From Zhengella sp020637775 (GTDB lineage: Bacteria > Pseudomonadota > Alphaproteobacteria > Rhizobiales > Rhizobiaceae), in the NCBI RefSeq assembly GCF_041397485.1, contig NZ_JAWKWO010000003.1:434001-498000 (forward strand): DNA of 64,000 bases, written 5' to 3'. Below, piece by piece: positions 42,723 to 51,658 of this stretch. A program made the position numbers and the translations under genes. Positions within the stretch are counted from its first letter, which is position 1. Every line of letters starts with the position of its first letter. The notes beneath the pieces are model-generated. The model saw nothing but the letters and a program-made list of their open reading frames with translations, searched no databases and was not told the origin of the DNA.

Positions 42723-43544
42723 TCATCGCTTCAGGTGCCGTGTCAGCCGCTTCTCGATAAGGTCCCAGAGGTTGCGAAGCGTCTCGACGATCGCAAGATA
42801 GATGACGGCGGCCCACAGGTAGGTCTGAAAATCGAACGTGCGCGAGAAAGCGCGGCGGGTCTCGCCCATCAGGTCGTATACGGTGATGATGGCAACGATG
42901 GCCGAGCCCTTGATCATCAGGATGATCTCATTGCCATAGGGGCGCAGCGCGACGATGAGCGCCTGCGGCAGGATGATGCGCAGGAAGGTGTACCAGCGCC
43001 GCAGGCCCAAGGCATCGGCTCCCTCCCACTGGCCTTTCGGCACGGACTGGATGGCACCGCGCAGGATTTCCGCCTGATAGGCCGCCGTGTTCAGCGTGAA
43101 GGCAAGGAAGGCGCAGTTCCAGGCGTCGCGAAAGAAGCCCCACAAGCCGATGGCGCGCAATTCCGCGGAGAACTGGCCAATGCCGTAATAGACAAGGAAG
43201 GCCTGGGCGAGCAGAGGGGTGCCACGGAAGAAATAGACATAGGCATAGGCGACGCCGTTGATGAACGGATTGCGCGACAGGCGCGCCAACGCCACCGGCA
43301 CGGAAAACAGGGCGCCGGCGACCAGCGACAGGCCGACAAGGGCAATCGTCGTCTTCAGGCCGGACCAGTAGCGCGGGCCGTATTTCTCGACGAGATCGAT
43401 GTCCCAGGCATTGTAGAGATAGATCAGGAAACCGATGCCTGCCACGGCCCACAAGCCGACGAGCAGCCAGCCAATCATGCGGGTTCGCGTCCATTGTCGT
43501 GGCGGGGCAGCAGGGCGCAGGCGGGTTTCCGTGGCGAGGGTCAT
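42723..43544 (-). CDS. Polar amino-acid ABC transporter permease (HisM/GlnP type)
   Basis: A 273-residue inner-membrane permease with five to six helices. The coupling-loop motif is EILRGAIQSVPKGQWEGADA followed by LGLRRWYTFLRIILPQA, the EAA motif of this family. An extra N-terminal segment of about 40 residues precedes the first conserved helix. The ATG overlaps the stop of the partner permease as ATGA. No ATPase gene is adjacent in the operon. Confidence 0.9.
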   Translation of the reverse strand: MTLATETRLRPAAPPRQWTRTRMIGWLLVGLWAVAGIGFLIYLYNAWDIDLVEKYGPRYWSGLKTTIALVGLSLVAGALFSVPVALARLSRNPFINGVAYAYVYFFRGTPLLAQAFLVYYGIGQFSAELRAIGLWGFFRDAWNCAFLAFTLNTAAYQAEILRGAIQSVPKGQWEGADALGLRRWYTFLRIILPQALIVALRPYGNEIILMIKGSAIVAIITVYDLMGETRRAFSRTFDFQTYLWAAVIYLAIVETLRNLWDLIEKRLTRHLKR

Positions 43545-44251
43545 CGGGCCGTTCCCCTTTCGGAGCGCCGCTCGATGGCCGAGATGCCGATCGAGGAGAT
43601 CATGGCCAGCGCCAGATAGAGAAGGCAGGCAATGCCATAGAAAAGGAAGGCTTCCTTGGAGACGCGGGCGGCGATGCCGGTCTGGCGCAGGATGTCGGAC
43701 AGGCCGATGACCGACACGAGCGCGGTATCCTTCAGCAGGACCAGCCAGAGGTTTGCCAGTCCGGGCAGGGCGATGCGGATCAGTTGCGGCAGCACGACAA
43801 GCCGCATCGTCTGGGCCCACGAGAGGCCCACGGCATAGCCGCCCTCATACTGGCCCTGCGGAATGGCGCGAAAGGCGGAAAGAAACACTTCCGAGGCATA
43901 GGACGAGAACACGACGCCCAGCGCGAACATGCCGGCCACGAAGGAATTGACTTCCACTCCTTCGGCGAAACCGAGCGCCTTGACCGCTTCCGACAGGCCG
44001 ATCTGGACGCCGAAATAGACCAGAAAAAGCGTCAGCAGTTCGGGCAGGCCGCGAAAGATGGTGGTGTAGATGTTGGCTGCCAGCCGCAGGCTTGGCTCTT
44101 CCGCCTGCTTGGCGAGCGCGATGAAAAAGCCGAGCAGCAGGCCGAAGGGCAATGTCGCCAGCGCAAGGCTGACTGTCACCACCACACCGGCGGCGATCTC
44201 GTCTGCCCAGCCCTGCGACCCCCAGGAGAGGAGTGTGGCGGCATTGTCCAT
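43541..44251 (-). CDS. Polar amino-acid ABC transporter permease (HisQ type)
   Basis: A 236-residue permease. Helices begin at ADEIAAGVVVTVSLALA; the family motif is VFLSAFRAIPQGQYEGGYAVG followed by LSWAQTMRLVVLPQLIRIALP. It forms a heterodimer with the downstream permease. It lies 76 bases after the binding-protein gene, a gap that may hold an mRNA structure separating the more abundant binding protein from the permeases. Confidence 0.92.
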   Translation of the reverse strand: MDNAATLLSWGSQGWADEIAAGVVVTVSLALATLPFGLLLGFFIALAKQAEEPSLRLAANIYTTIFRGLPELLTLFLVYFGVQIGLSEAVKALGFAEGVEVNSFVAGMFALGVVFSSYASEVFLSAFRAIPQGQYEGGYAVGLSWAQTMRLVVLPQLIRIALPGLANLWLVLLKDTALVSVIGLSDILRQTGIAARVSKEAFLFYGIACLLYLALAMISSIGISAIERRSERGTAR

Positions 44252-44327
44252 GATCAGGCGGCCCCCCTGAAAAGGCCGCGGCGCTGCAAAGGCGCGCCGC
44301 AGCCGATTATCGTCCGGTCAAGGCCGA

Positions 44328-45113
44328 TCAGCCGCCATAGGCGTCGAAATCGAAATACTTGTCGTTGATTTCCTTGTAGGTGCCATTGGCGCGAATGGCC
44401 TCGATGGCCTTGTTGAACTTCTCGGCCAGTTCCGTTTCGCCCTTGCGGATGGCAATGCCCGCGCCCTCGCCGTGAATGGCCGGATCGGGCGTGATGGTGC
44501 CGACGACCTTGCAGCAGTCGCCTTCCGGCGTGCCGAGGAACTCCTTGAGCACGATGATGTCGTCATTGACGGCATCGAGGCGGCCGTTGACCAGATCGAG
44601 CTTGTACTCGTCGGCGGTCGGATAGAGCTTGACGTCGGAATCCGTGTAGGTGGCCTCGGCATAGTTGGAATGGGTGGTCGAACCCTGCACGCCGATCACC
44701 TTGCCGGCGAGATCCTCCTTGGTCACGCCCTGGATATCGGTGTCCTTCGGCGCGACGATGGCGGGCGGCGTGTTGTAATACTTGTTGGTGAAGTCGACCT
44801 TTTCCTTGCGCTCGTCGGTGATCGACATGGAGGCGATGATGGCGTCGAACTTGCCTGCCTGGAGGGCGGGAATAATGCCGTCCCAGTCCTGGGTGACGAA
44901 TTCGCAGTCGGCATTCATCTCGGCGCAGAGCGCCTTGGCGATGTCGATGTCGAAGCCGGTCAGCGTGCCGTCGGCTTCAAGATTGTTGAAGGGCGGGTAA
45001 GCGCCCTCGGTGCCGATCTTCAGCTTCATCTGGTCCTGGGCATGGGCGCCCCCCATGACAAGGGCGATGGCCGCTGTGGCGAGACCCAGCTTGAGACGGT
45101 TGGAAAACGACAT
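44328..45113 (-). CDS. Amino-acid ABC transporter substrate-binding protein (family 3)
   Basis: A 261-residue periplasmic protein. The signal peptide is MSFSNRLKLGLATAAIALVM and ends GGAHAQ. The ligand-binding opening is KIGTEGAYPPFNNLEADGTL, then GFDIDIAKALCAEM and WDGIIPALQAGKFDAIIASM, the lysine/arginine/ornithine type of family 3. A CC pair (GDCCKVVG) in lobe II may form a disulfide with another Cys. The ATG at 45113 follows AGAGG. It is the first gene of the transporter operon; a basic amino acid is the likely cargo. Confidence 0.92.
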   Translation of the reverse strand: MSFSNRLKLGLATAAIALVMGGAHAQDQMKLKIGTEGAYPPFNNLEADGTLTGFDIDIAKALCAEMNADCEFVTQDWDGIIPALQAGKFDAIIASMSITDERKEKVDFTNKYYNTPPAIVAPKDTDIQGVTKEDLAGKVIGVQGSTTHSNYAEATYTDSDVKLYPTADEYKLDLVNGRLDAVNDDIIVLKEFLGTPEGDCCKVVGTITPDPAIHGEGAGIAIRKGETELAEKFNKAIEAIRANGTYKEINDKYFDFDAYGG

Positions 45114-45259
45114 GTTGTACCTCTCTGGCGGTTGTTTTCTCGGCAGCCCGGACGGGCGCCTGGGCCGCGCCTGCAAACGGGCGCGTTGAATGCGATAGTG
45201 ATCCGGTTTGACGCGCAATTGCAACCGCGTTTTTGAACAGATGGTCAGGAAAAGCGGCT

Positions 45260-45784
45260 TCAGGGCGATTTACGCGGGGGCATGTGCAGCCCGGTCCGTT
45301 GTGCGATAAACGCGATGATTGCATCGATGTCGTCGAGGGCGAAGACGGGCAGGGCGGTTTCGACCGGGTGGTCGGCCGCAATGGCGGCGACGTTCGGGAC
45401 ATGACCTGCCAGAGGGCGCCGGTCCGGCTGGCCGAGACGGCGCAGCTCGATCTTCTCGTGCGGTGCCGACTTGTAGCCCTCCACGAGCACCAGGTCGCAG
45501 GCCGGCAGGCGCGCCAGCACGCCGGGGAGGTCCGGCTCTTGCCCGGCCATCGCCTCGGCGTCCAGCATCCAGCCGCCCGGCCAGACGAGCGCCGTGGCCA
45601 TGGCGCCGGCACGGGCATGGCGGGCGCTGTCGGTTTCGGGCCCGCCGGCCATTGCCGCATGGTGGCTGTGCTTGACCGTGGCCACCCGGACACCCCTCAG
45701 CGTGAAACCGGCGACAAGCCGCTCGGTCAGCGTCGTCTTGCCGGCGTTCTTCCAACCGGCAATTCCGAAGACGGGCGCGGTCAT
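45260..45784 (-). CDS. mobB: Molybdopterin-guanine dinucleotide biosynthesis adaptor MobB
   Basis: A 174-residue P-loop GTP-binding protein. Walker A is GWKNAGKTTL. VATVKHSHHAA is the second conserved block, and LVLVEGYKSAPHEKIELRR is the family motif with the aspartate-equivalent region. It helps MobA attach GMP to molybdopterin. The start at 45784 lies one base after the mobA stop (TGA-C-ATG). Confidence 0.93.
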   Translation of the reverse strand: MTAPVFGIAGWKNAGKTTLTERLVAGFTLRGVRVATVKHSHHAAMAGGPETDSARHARAGAMATALVWPGGWMLDAEAMAGQEPDLPGVLARLPACDLVLVEGYKSAPHEKIELRRLGQPDRRPLAGHVPNVAAIAADHPVETALPVFALDDIDAIIAFIAQRTGLHMPPRKSP

Positions 45785-45785
45785 G

Positions 45786-46394
45786 TCAGCATCCTTGCGC
45801 CATGCGCCGCCCGGCGCGGGCAAGGTCTTCGGGCGTATTGATGTTGGCGAACGGATCGCGGCCTTCCGGGCAGGGGAAGTCAGCGGTGGCAAAGGGGCCC
45901 TGGTGCAGGAAGGCCATGACGCTGCGATTGCCCGGATCCGCAAGGAATGCCGCCAGCCTGCCTCGAATCGCGAGTGGCCAAAGGGCTGCGACCGGATGCA
46001 TGCGCCCGGCGGAAGCGGCAATCGCGGGCTTGCCGTTCCCGGCGGCATCCTGGAGGCGGGCGACCAGATCGCCGGGCAGGAAAGGCGTGTCGGCGGGGAC
46101 GGTGAGCAGACGGGACGGCGAAGGCCGAAGGCCGGAGCACCAGTCCAGACCCGCCAGGATGCCGGCCAGCGGCCCGGCATGGCCTTGGATACTGTCGCAT
46201 ATCACGGGCAGGCCAAAGGTGGAGAAACGCGCCGGATCGCCATTGGCGTTGATCGCCAGCGGATGGGCCTGCGCACGCAGACCGGCCACGACGTGGCCGA
46301 TCATCGGCTGTCCCGCCAGAGGCAAAAGGGCCTTGTCGCCTCCGCCCATGCGCCGCGACAGGCCGCCGGCGAGGATCAGGCCCGCGGGCTTCAT
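45786..46394 (-). CDS. mobA: Molybdenum cofactor guanylyltransferase MobA
   Basis: A 202-residue nucleotidyltransferase that joins GMP from GTP to Mo-molybdopterin. The N-terminal LILAGGLSRRMGGGDKALLP holds the GG-x-SRRMGG-x-K nucleotide motif. Also present are ICDSIQGHAGPLAGILAGL, the DTPFLP metal site and FANINTPEDL near the end. The length is normal. It sits ahead of mobB, and moaA is 3.7 kb away, so cofactor genes are scattered in this region. Confidence 0.94.
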   Translation of the reverse strand: MKPAGLILAGGLSRRMGGGDKALLPLAGQPMIGHVVAGLRAQAHPLAINANGDPARFSTFGLPVICDSIQGHAGPLAGILAGLDWCSGLRPSPSRLLTVPADTPFLPGDLVARLQDAAGNGKPAIAASAGRMHPVAALWPLAIRGRLAAFLADPGNRSVMAFLHQGPFATADFPCPEGRDPFANINTPEDLARAGRRMAQGC

Positions 46395-46485
46395 TCCGGA
46401 TCAGGCCGCAAGCGGGTTGAACGGACGTGCATCGGCATGCCGGGACTATCCGACAGGTTGAGCGCCGCGGCAAGACCAGACCTTG

Positions 46486-47721
46486 TCATTCGGGATAGCG
46501 GGCCATGCGCCAGGCCTTCAAGGCCACGAGGAAGGCCATGGCCCCGAAGGCGGCAAGCGTCATGCCGAAGCTCGTGATCTGGCTGCCGTCGCCGGCCATG
46601 ATGCCGCTGATGACGGATGCGAGTGCGCCGCTGCCGACCTGCAGCGCGCCCATCAACCCGGATGCGGCACCGGCGGAGTCCGGTTTGACCGAGACGGCTG
46701 CGGCGGTGGCATTGGGAATGGTCATGCCATTGCCGATGCCGATCAGCATGGTCGGGCCGAAAAGGGCGATGGGCAGCCGGATGTCCACGATGACGAGCAG
46801 GATGAGCGGCAGGAAAGCGCCGATCATGGAGGCCACGGCACCAAACAGCAGCATGCGGGCAAGGCCGACCCGGCGCGAATAGCGTCCGGCGATGAAATTG
46901 CCGATCATGTAACCGACTGCAGTCGCGGCGAACCACAGGCCGTAATTGGTTGGCGACATGGCGAGATAGTGGCTGGCAATGGCCGGGCCGCCACCGAGAA
47001 AACCGAAGAATATGCAGGCGGCAAAGGCGCCGGACCCGGCAAAATACCAGTAGGGGGCCGAGGACAGGAGCACGCCGTAACTGCGGAACTGGCGCGACAG
47101 CGGCTGGCCGCGCGCGGCATTGGTTTCGGGCAGGCGGGCCATGACGACCAGCGTGGCCAGCGTGCCGAGCGTGCCAAGGAACAGGAAACTGGCGCGCCAG
47201 CCATACAGGTCGTCGAGCAGGCCGCCGACCGCAGGCCCGACCATGGGCGCAACCGCCATGCCCATCGTCACGTATCCGATCATCGAGGCGGCCATGTCCC
47301 GATCGTAGAGATCGCGCACGATGGCGCGCGAAAGAACCATGCCGGTGGCCGACGCCGATTGCACGATGCGGCCCGCCAGGAACAGTGTGGCGTTGTCGGC
47401 GACAAGCGTCATGATGCTGCCGAGCACGAAAAGGAGAAAGCCGCCGATGATCAGCGGCCGGCGGCCGAACAGATCCGAAAGGGGCCCTGCGACCAGCGTT
47501 ATGGCTGCCGTCATGGCCAGGTAGAGCGAGAGCCCGAGCTGTATGGTTGCGTAGGGCACGCCGAATTCTGCCGCCATGCCCGGCATGGAGGGAATGAAAA
47601 TGTTGATGGCAAGCGGGCTGACCGCCGCACAAAGAACGAGAATGAAGATGTGCGGCGCGGGCGCCGGGGCAACGAGCGATGTCATGCCGCTCGCTTTAAC
47701 CGGTTTGATGGGAGAGGTCAC
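46486..47721 (-). CDS. Bcr/CflA-type MFS multidrug transporter
   Basis: A 411-residue major facilitator with twelve helices. Motif A is GPLSDLFGRRPLIIGG between helices 2 and 3. The drug-antiporter motif C resembles GMAVAPMVGPAVGG in helix 5. It exports drugs or metabolites by proton exchange. The frame opens with GTG at 47721 (GAGG upstream); an ATG at 47685 twelve codons in is equally possible. It is divergent from the LysR gene at 48069, with the small gene at 47811-47939 between. Confidence 0.89.
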   Translation of the reverse strand: MTSPIKPVKASGMTSLVAPAPAPHIFILVLCAAVSPLAINIFIPSMPGMAAEFGVPYATIQLGLSLYLAMTAAITLVAGPLSDLFGRRPLIIGGFLLFVLGSIMTLVADNATLFLAGRIVQSASATGMVLSRAIVRDLYDRDMAASMIGYVTMGMAVAPMVGPAVGGLLDDLYGWRASFLFLGTLGTLATLVVMARLPETNAARGQPLSRQFRSYGVLLSSAPYWYFAGSGAFAACIFFGFLGGGPAIASHYLAMSPTNYGLWFAATAVGYMIGNFIAGRYSRRVGLARMLLFGAVASMIGAFLPLILLVIVDIRLPIALFGPTMLIGIGNGMTIPNATAAAVSVKPDSAGAASGLMGALQVGSGALASVISGIMAGDGSQITSFGMTLAAFGAMAFLVALKAWRMARYPE

Positions 47722-47810
47722 GCCGCAAATCCTCGCCTGTCAACAATGAAACAACCGCCCGGGCGGGACGCTCCGGACGGTCGGTATGCCTGAACGGGCT
47801 TCCGCCCGTC

Positions 47811-47939
47811 TCACCGGCGGCGGAAAACGCGCTCGATGGCGCAGGCAAAGGCACGCGATTGCTCTCGCCGTGCCGCATGAATGAAATATTCGACAACATC
47901 CGGTTCTATCCGTCGGTTTGTCATGGGGTTGTAGAGCAT
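47811..47939 (-). CDS. 42-residue small protein, unrecognised
   Basis: A short frame reading MLYNPMTNRRIEPDVVEYFI then HAARREQSRAFACAIERVFR to an RR end. GGAGA lies eight bases before the ATG. The sequence is charged, likely helical, with an HAARREQSRAF pattern like the small basic helical proteins common in rhizobia. It lies in an otherwise gene-free 346-base gap between the divergent MFS and LysR genes, leftward like the MFS gene. Function is unknown. Ribosome-site quality and composition favour it, but chance is not excluded. Confidence 0.5.
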   Translation of the reverse strand: MLYNPMTNRRIEPDVVEYFIHAARREQSRAFACAIERVFRRR

Positions 47940-48068
47940 TGCAGGTCTCCTGCGTGTCAACGGCCTGGGAGGGGTGCGTTTCCGAATGCGTGGTCAGGAT
48001 GAGCGATTGCCGGGCGCCGGGCAAATGGGTATTGTGCGCAAATCGGATCAGGAAATTTGAAGTGAACC

Positions 48069-49016
48069 ATGGCTTACCGTCTGCCTCCGCTCAATGCCTT
48101 GCGCGCCTTCGAGGCGGCCTCCCGGCACATGAGTTTCCAGAAGGCGGCGGAGGAACTGCATGTCACGCCCTCGGCGCTTTCCTACCAGATCCGGCAGTTG
48201 GAGGATTTCCTGCAGACACCCTTGTTCCGCCGTCTCAACAGGGCGGTCGAACTGACCGAGCATGGCGAACGGGTGGCGCCGGGTATTTCCGATGCGTTCG
48301 AGCGGCTGCATTCGACCATGGCGCGCTTGCGCCCGGAAACGCCGCCGAACGTGCTGACGGTTTCAACCGGGCCGGCAACGGCCTCCAAGTGGCTTTCGCC
48401 GCGGGTGCACCGGTTCATCGAAACCTGGCCGGATATCGAGCTGAGGATTTCGGCGGGCCTGCGGCTGACCGACTTGCGCACGGAAGAGGTGGACGTGACC
48501 ATCCGCTTCGGTGGCGGCAATTACCCCGGACTGCATGTCGAACCGCTGACGGATGAGGCGGTGCTGCCGCTGATGTCGCCACGCCTGCTGGAACAGTTGG
48601 GCGGTTCGCTGACGCCCGATGACCTGGGCCGCACCACGCTGCTGCACGACGATTCAGCGGCTTTCCTGCCGGGCAGCGTGGGCTGGAGCGAATGGCTGAA
48701 GAAGATGCGCGTCTACAATGTGGACAGCACGCGCGGCCCCCGCTTTTCCCACTCCGACCACGCGCTCGAAGCCGCGATCGACGGCGCGGGAATCGTACTT
48801 GGCCGTTTGTTCCTGGCCCAGCGCGACATCGCCTCCGGCCGCCTTGTCGCGCCCTTCGACATGATGATGCGGGCGCAGGCGAGTTTCTATTTCTGCTGCC
48901 TTCCCGAGACGCTGGAAACGCCGAAGGTCAAGGCGTTTCACGATTTCGTCTTTGCCGAGATCGAGTCCGAACGTTCGGCACTGGAGGCGTTTCGCAAGTC
49001 CAAGCGATTCGTCTGA
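48069..49016 (+). CDS. LysR-family regulator, GcvA-like
   Basis: A 315-residue regulator. The opening YRLPPLNALRAFEAASRHMSF and HVTPSALSYQIRQLEDFL are typical of the GcvA/AmpR branch. The effector domain carries VDVTIRFGGGNYPGL. The ATG at 48069 is the natural start. It lies divergent from the MFS transporter and may control it; it ends eight bases before the convergent DMT transporter stop. The effector is unknown. Confidence 0.9.
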   Translation: MAYRLPPLNALRAFEAASRHMSFQKAAEELHVTPSALSYQIRQLEDFLQTPLFRRLNRAVELTEHGERVAPGISDAFERLHSTMARLRPETPPNVLTVSTGPATASKWLSPRVHRFIETWPDIELRISAGLRLTDLRTEEVDVTIRFGGGNYPGLHVEPLTDEAVLPLMSPRLLEQLGGSLTPDDLGRTTLLHDDSAAFLPGSVGWSEWLKKMRVYNVDSTRGPRFSHSDHALEAAIDGAGIVLGRLFLAQRDIASGRLVAPFDMMMRAQASFYFCCLPETLETPKVKAFHDFVFAEIESERSALEAFRKSKRFV

Positions 49017-49024
49017 TTGGCGCG

Positions 49025-49945
49025 CTACAGGCCGCGTGCCCCGGTTCTTGCCGTGCTTTCGGCCACGACATTGGCTGCGTCCTTGCGCTTGCGTTCGCGA
49101 TAGATGGTGAAGATGCCCGACCCGATGATGAGCAGCGCGCCGGCTGCTGTCGGCCAGTCGGGCACCTCGCCGAAGACCAGGTAGCCGAAAAGCGCGGCCC
49201 AGACGAGGGCGCTGTAGCGGAACGGCGCGGAGGCGGACAGGTCGCCCGTGCGCATGGCGAGTGTAAGCGTCTGGTACCCGATCATCACGAAAACGGCTGC
49301 ACCAACCAGGATGGCAAGCACCTGTGGCTGCATGGGCTGCCAGCCGCCGAAAGGGGCGACCAGCATTCCGCCGGTGAGCATGACCGAGACGGCGGTGAGC
49401 GCGGAAATCTGCAGGGAGGGCACATTCGCGGGAATGGCACGGGTGGCAAGATCGCGGACGGTGCAGGAGAAGACCGTGGCGAGCACCAGCGCGGACCAGA
49501 CGGAAAAGGCGCCGAAGCCAGGGCGCAGGATGATCAGCACACCGGTGAAGCCGACCGCGATGGCGCTCCAGCGCCGCCAGCCGACGGGTTCGCGGAAGAC
49601 GATGGCTGCGCCCATGGTGACGGCCAGCGGCAGGGCCTGGAACAGCGAGGCCACGGAAACCAGCGGCGCATTGGCAAGCGCGACGAGGTAGGTGACCGTG
49701 GCCAGCACATCAGCGCCGGTGCGCAGCAAGACCATGGGCTGGCCGAGTCCGCGCCAGCTTTCGCGCGGTGTGTTGCGCCAGGCCAGCCAGAGGATCATGG
49801 CTGAGGCAAACAGGCCGCGCACGAGCATGACCTGGCCCATGCTGACCGATTGCGAGGCCAGCTTGGTGAGCATGTCATTGACGAGAAAAGCCGCCATGGA
49901 CAGGGTCATGAACAGGGCGGCGCGGGTGTTGGGCGTCAGCAGCAC
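49025..49945 (-). CDS. EamA/DMT-family transporter
   Basis: A 306-residue inner-membrane protein with ten helices in two EamA repeats, the second of which contains FSALVWAALFGYLVFGEVPD (residues nearly so in sequence; the EVPDWPTAAGALLIIGSG block is clear). Members export amino acids, metabolites or drugs. The frame starts with GTG at 49945; an ATG at 49909 would drop twelve residues. About 150 bases separate it from moaA upstream, where I see no further gene. Confidence 0.87.
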   Translation of the reverse strand: MLLTPNTRAALFMTLSMAAFLVNDMLTKLASQSVSMGQVMLVRGLFASAMILWLAWRNTPRESWRGLGQPMVLLRTGADVLATVTYLVALANAPLVSVASLFQALPLAVTMGAAIVFREPVGWRRWSAIAVGFTGVLIILRPGFGAFSVWSALVLATVFSCTVRDLATRAIPANVPSLQISALTAVSVMLTGGMLVAPFGGWQPMQPQVLAILVGAAVFVMIGYQTLTLAMRTGDLSASAPFRYSALVWAALFGYLVFGEVPDWPTAAGALLIIGSGIFTIYRERKRKDAANVVAESTARTGARGL

Positions 49946-50095
49946 CGGCTTTTACCGAGAATCACGCAAAGCCGAGACCCGGCAGGGCGCCCCATGCGGC
50001 CCGTGCTGTCCGATCAGCGTCTTTCCGCGTTAAACGGCTTTCGGCATCCTGAAAAGCGAAGAAAACTGATGTGACGGATGCACAGTCCTGATGGA

Positions 50096-51106
50096 TCAGC
50101 CGCCCGTGACGCTCATGTGGCGCGAGACCGCAGGGCGGTTGTGCGTCCGGTCGATGATGAAGTCATGACCTTTCGGCTTGCGCCCGATGGCCTCGTCAAT
50201 GGCTGCCGACAGAAGTTCGTTGCCTTCCGATGCGCGCAGCGGGGCACGCAGGTCGGCGGCATCGTCCTGGCCCAGGCACATGTAGAGCGTGCCTGTGCAG
50301 GTGATGCGCACGCGGTTGCAGCTTTCGCAGAAATTGTGCGTCAGCGGCGTGATGAAACCCAGCTTTCCGCCGGTCTCCTTCACCTCGACATAGCGGGCCG
50401 GCCCGCCAGTGCGGAAAGGAATGTCGGTCAGCATGAACTGCTGTTCGAGGTCGGCGCGCAGCTTCGACAGCGGCAGATACTGGTCGGTGCGGTCCTCGCT
50501 GATCTCGCCCATGGGCATGGTTTCGATAATGGTCATGTCCATGCCCCGGCCATGGGCAAAACGCAGCATTTCGGCGATTTCGGTATCGTTGAAGCCCTTG
50601 AGCGCCACGGCGTTGAGCTTGATCTTCAGGCCGGCGCGCTCGGCCGCCTCGATGCCCTCCATCACCTTGGCGAGGTCCCCCCAGCGGGTGATCTGGCGGA
50701 ACTTGTCAGGGTCCAGCGTATCTATGGAGACATTGATCCGCCTGACCCCGCAATCGGCCAGTTCATCGGCGAAGCGGGAAAGTTGCGAGCCGTTGGTCGT
50801 CAGCGTCAACTCTTCCAGCGCTCCGGAATCCAGATGACGGGATAGCTGGCGGATCAGGTGCATGATGTTCTTGCGCACCAGCGGCTCGCCGCCGGTCAGG
50901 CGCAGCTTGCGCACGCCCTTGTCGATGAAGGCGGTACAGAGCCGGTCGAGTTCCTCCAGCGAGAGCAGGTCCTTCTTGGGCAGGAAGGTCATGTCCTCGG
51001 CCATGCAATAGGTGCAGCGGAAATCGCAGCGGTCCGTTACCGACACGCGCAGATAGGTGACGGCACGGCCGAACGGGTCGATCATGGAAGTTCCGTTGGC
51101 GGACAT
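50096..51106 (-). CDS. moaA: GTP 3',8-cyclase MoaA
   Basis: A 336-residue radical SAM enzyme that starts molybdopterin synthesis from GTP. The N-terminal cluster motif is CDFRCTYC (C-x3-C-x2-C). The SAM site is LRLTGGEPLVR. The second cluster is HNFCESCNRVRITCTG. The protein ends in the essential Gly-Gly (VTGG). The ATG at 51106 follows AAGGA. It is divergent from the DUF971 gene. I looked at the 188-base gap for a Moco riboswitch and cannot support one by eye. Confidence 0.95.
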   Translation of the reverse strand: MSANGTSMIDPFGRAVTYLRVSVTDRCDFRCTYCMAEDMTFLPKKDLLSLEELDRLCTAFIDKGVRKLRLTGGEPLVRKNIMHLIRQLSRHLDSGALEELTLTTNGSQLSRFADELADCGVRRINVSIDTLDPDKFRQITRWGDLAKVMEGIEAAERAGLKIKLNAVALKGFNDTEIAEMLRFAHGRGMDMTIIETMPMGEISEDRTDQYLPLSKLRADLEQQFMLTDIPFRTGGPARYVEVKETGGKLGFITPLTHNFCESCNRVRITCTGTLYMCLGQDDAADLRAPLRASEGNELLSAAIDEAIGRKPKGHDFIIDRTHNRPAVSRHMSVTGG

Positions 51107-51294
51107 GGCATTCCTTCCCTCACGCTTTGCCTTGCGGCCCGAAGCCTGTTGCAAAGCCATTCACCTTGTTACCCGCATTTTGGCCAGCCGGCGCGGCTTT
51201 TCAAGGGCGACCATGCGACACGGCCTTGTCCTTTCGCGCAAAAGGCATCATTTCCCTGTTCTGGAATCATCAAGGCGAAGGGAAGGGGGCATTG

Positions 51295-51657
51295 ATGGAA
51301 GCGCCAACGGAAATCCGGCTGTCGAAGGACAAGCGCACGCTGACAGTGACCTTTGCCGACGCATCCTACTCGTTCAGCGCGGAGATGATGCGCGTGATGT
51401 CGCCCAGCGCCGAGGTGCAGGGCCATTCACCTGCCGAACGCAAGGTCATTGGCGGCAAGCGCGACGTCGCCATCATGACCATCGTGCCGGTGGGCAATTA
51501 CGCCATCCGCGTGGCTTTCGACGACATGCACGACACGGGCATCTTCACCTGGGCGTGGTTCCGTGAACACGGCCGGGCCATGGAGGCGAAGTGGCAGGCC
51601 TATCTCGATGAACTGGCCGCCAAGGGGTTGTCACGGGAGCCCAGGCGCCGGACATAG
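51295..51657 (+). CDS. DUF971 protein
   Basis: A 120-residue protein with the beta-rich DUF971 fold, also found at the N-terminus of gamma-butyrobetaine hydroxylase: EIRLSKDKRTLTVTFADASY, MRVMSPSAEVQGH, and DDMHDTGIFTWAWFREHGR near the end. Family members are often near cofactor or iron-sulfur genes; here it is divergent from moaA. The purine-rich GAAGGGAAGGGG precedes the ATG at 51295. The 56-bp tandem array begins right after its stop. Confidence 0.87.
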   Translation: MEAPTEIRLSKDKRTLTVTFADASYSFSAEMMRVMSPSAEVQGHSPAERKVIGGKRDVAIMTIVPVGNYAIRVAFDDMHDTGIFTWAWFREHGRAMEAKWQAYLDELAAKGLSREPRRRT

Positions 51658-51658
51658 G

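Noticed and set aside
51107..51294. Moco riboswitch before moaA
   Set aside because: No convincing conserved stem set can be seen by eye. A covariance-model search would be needed.
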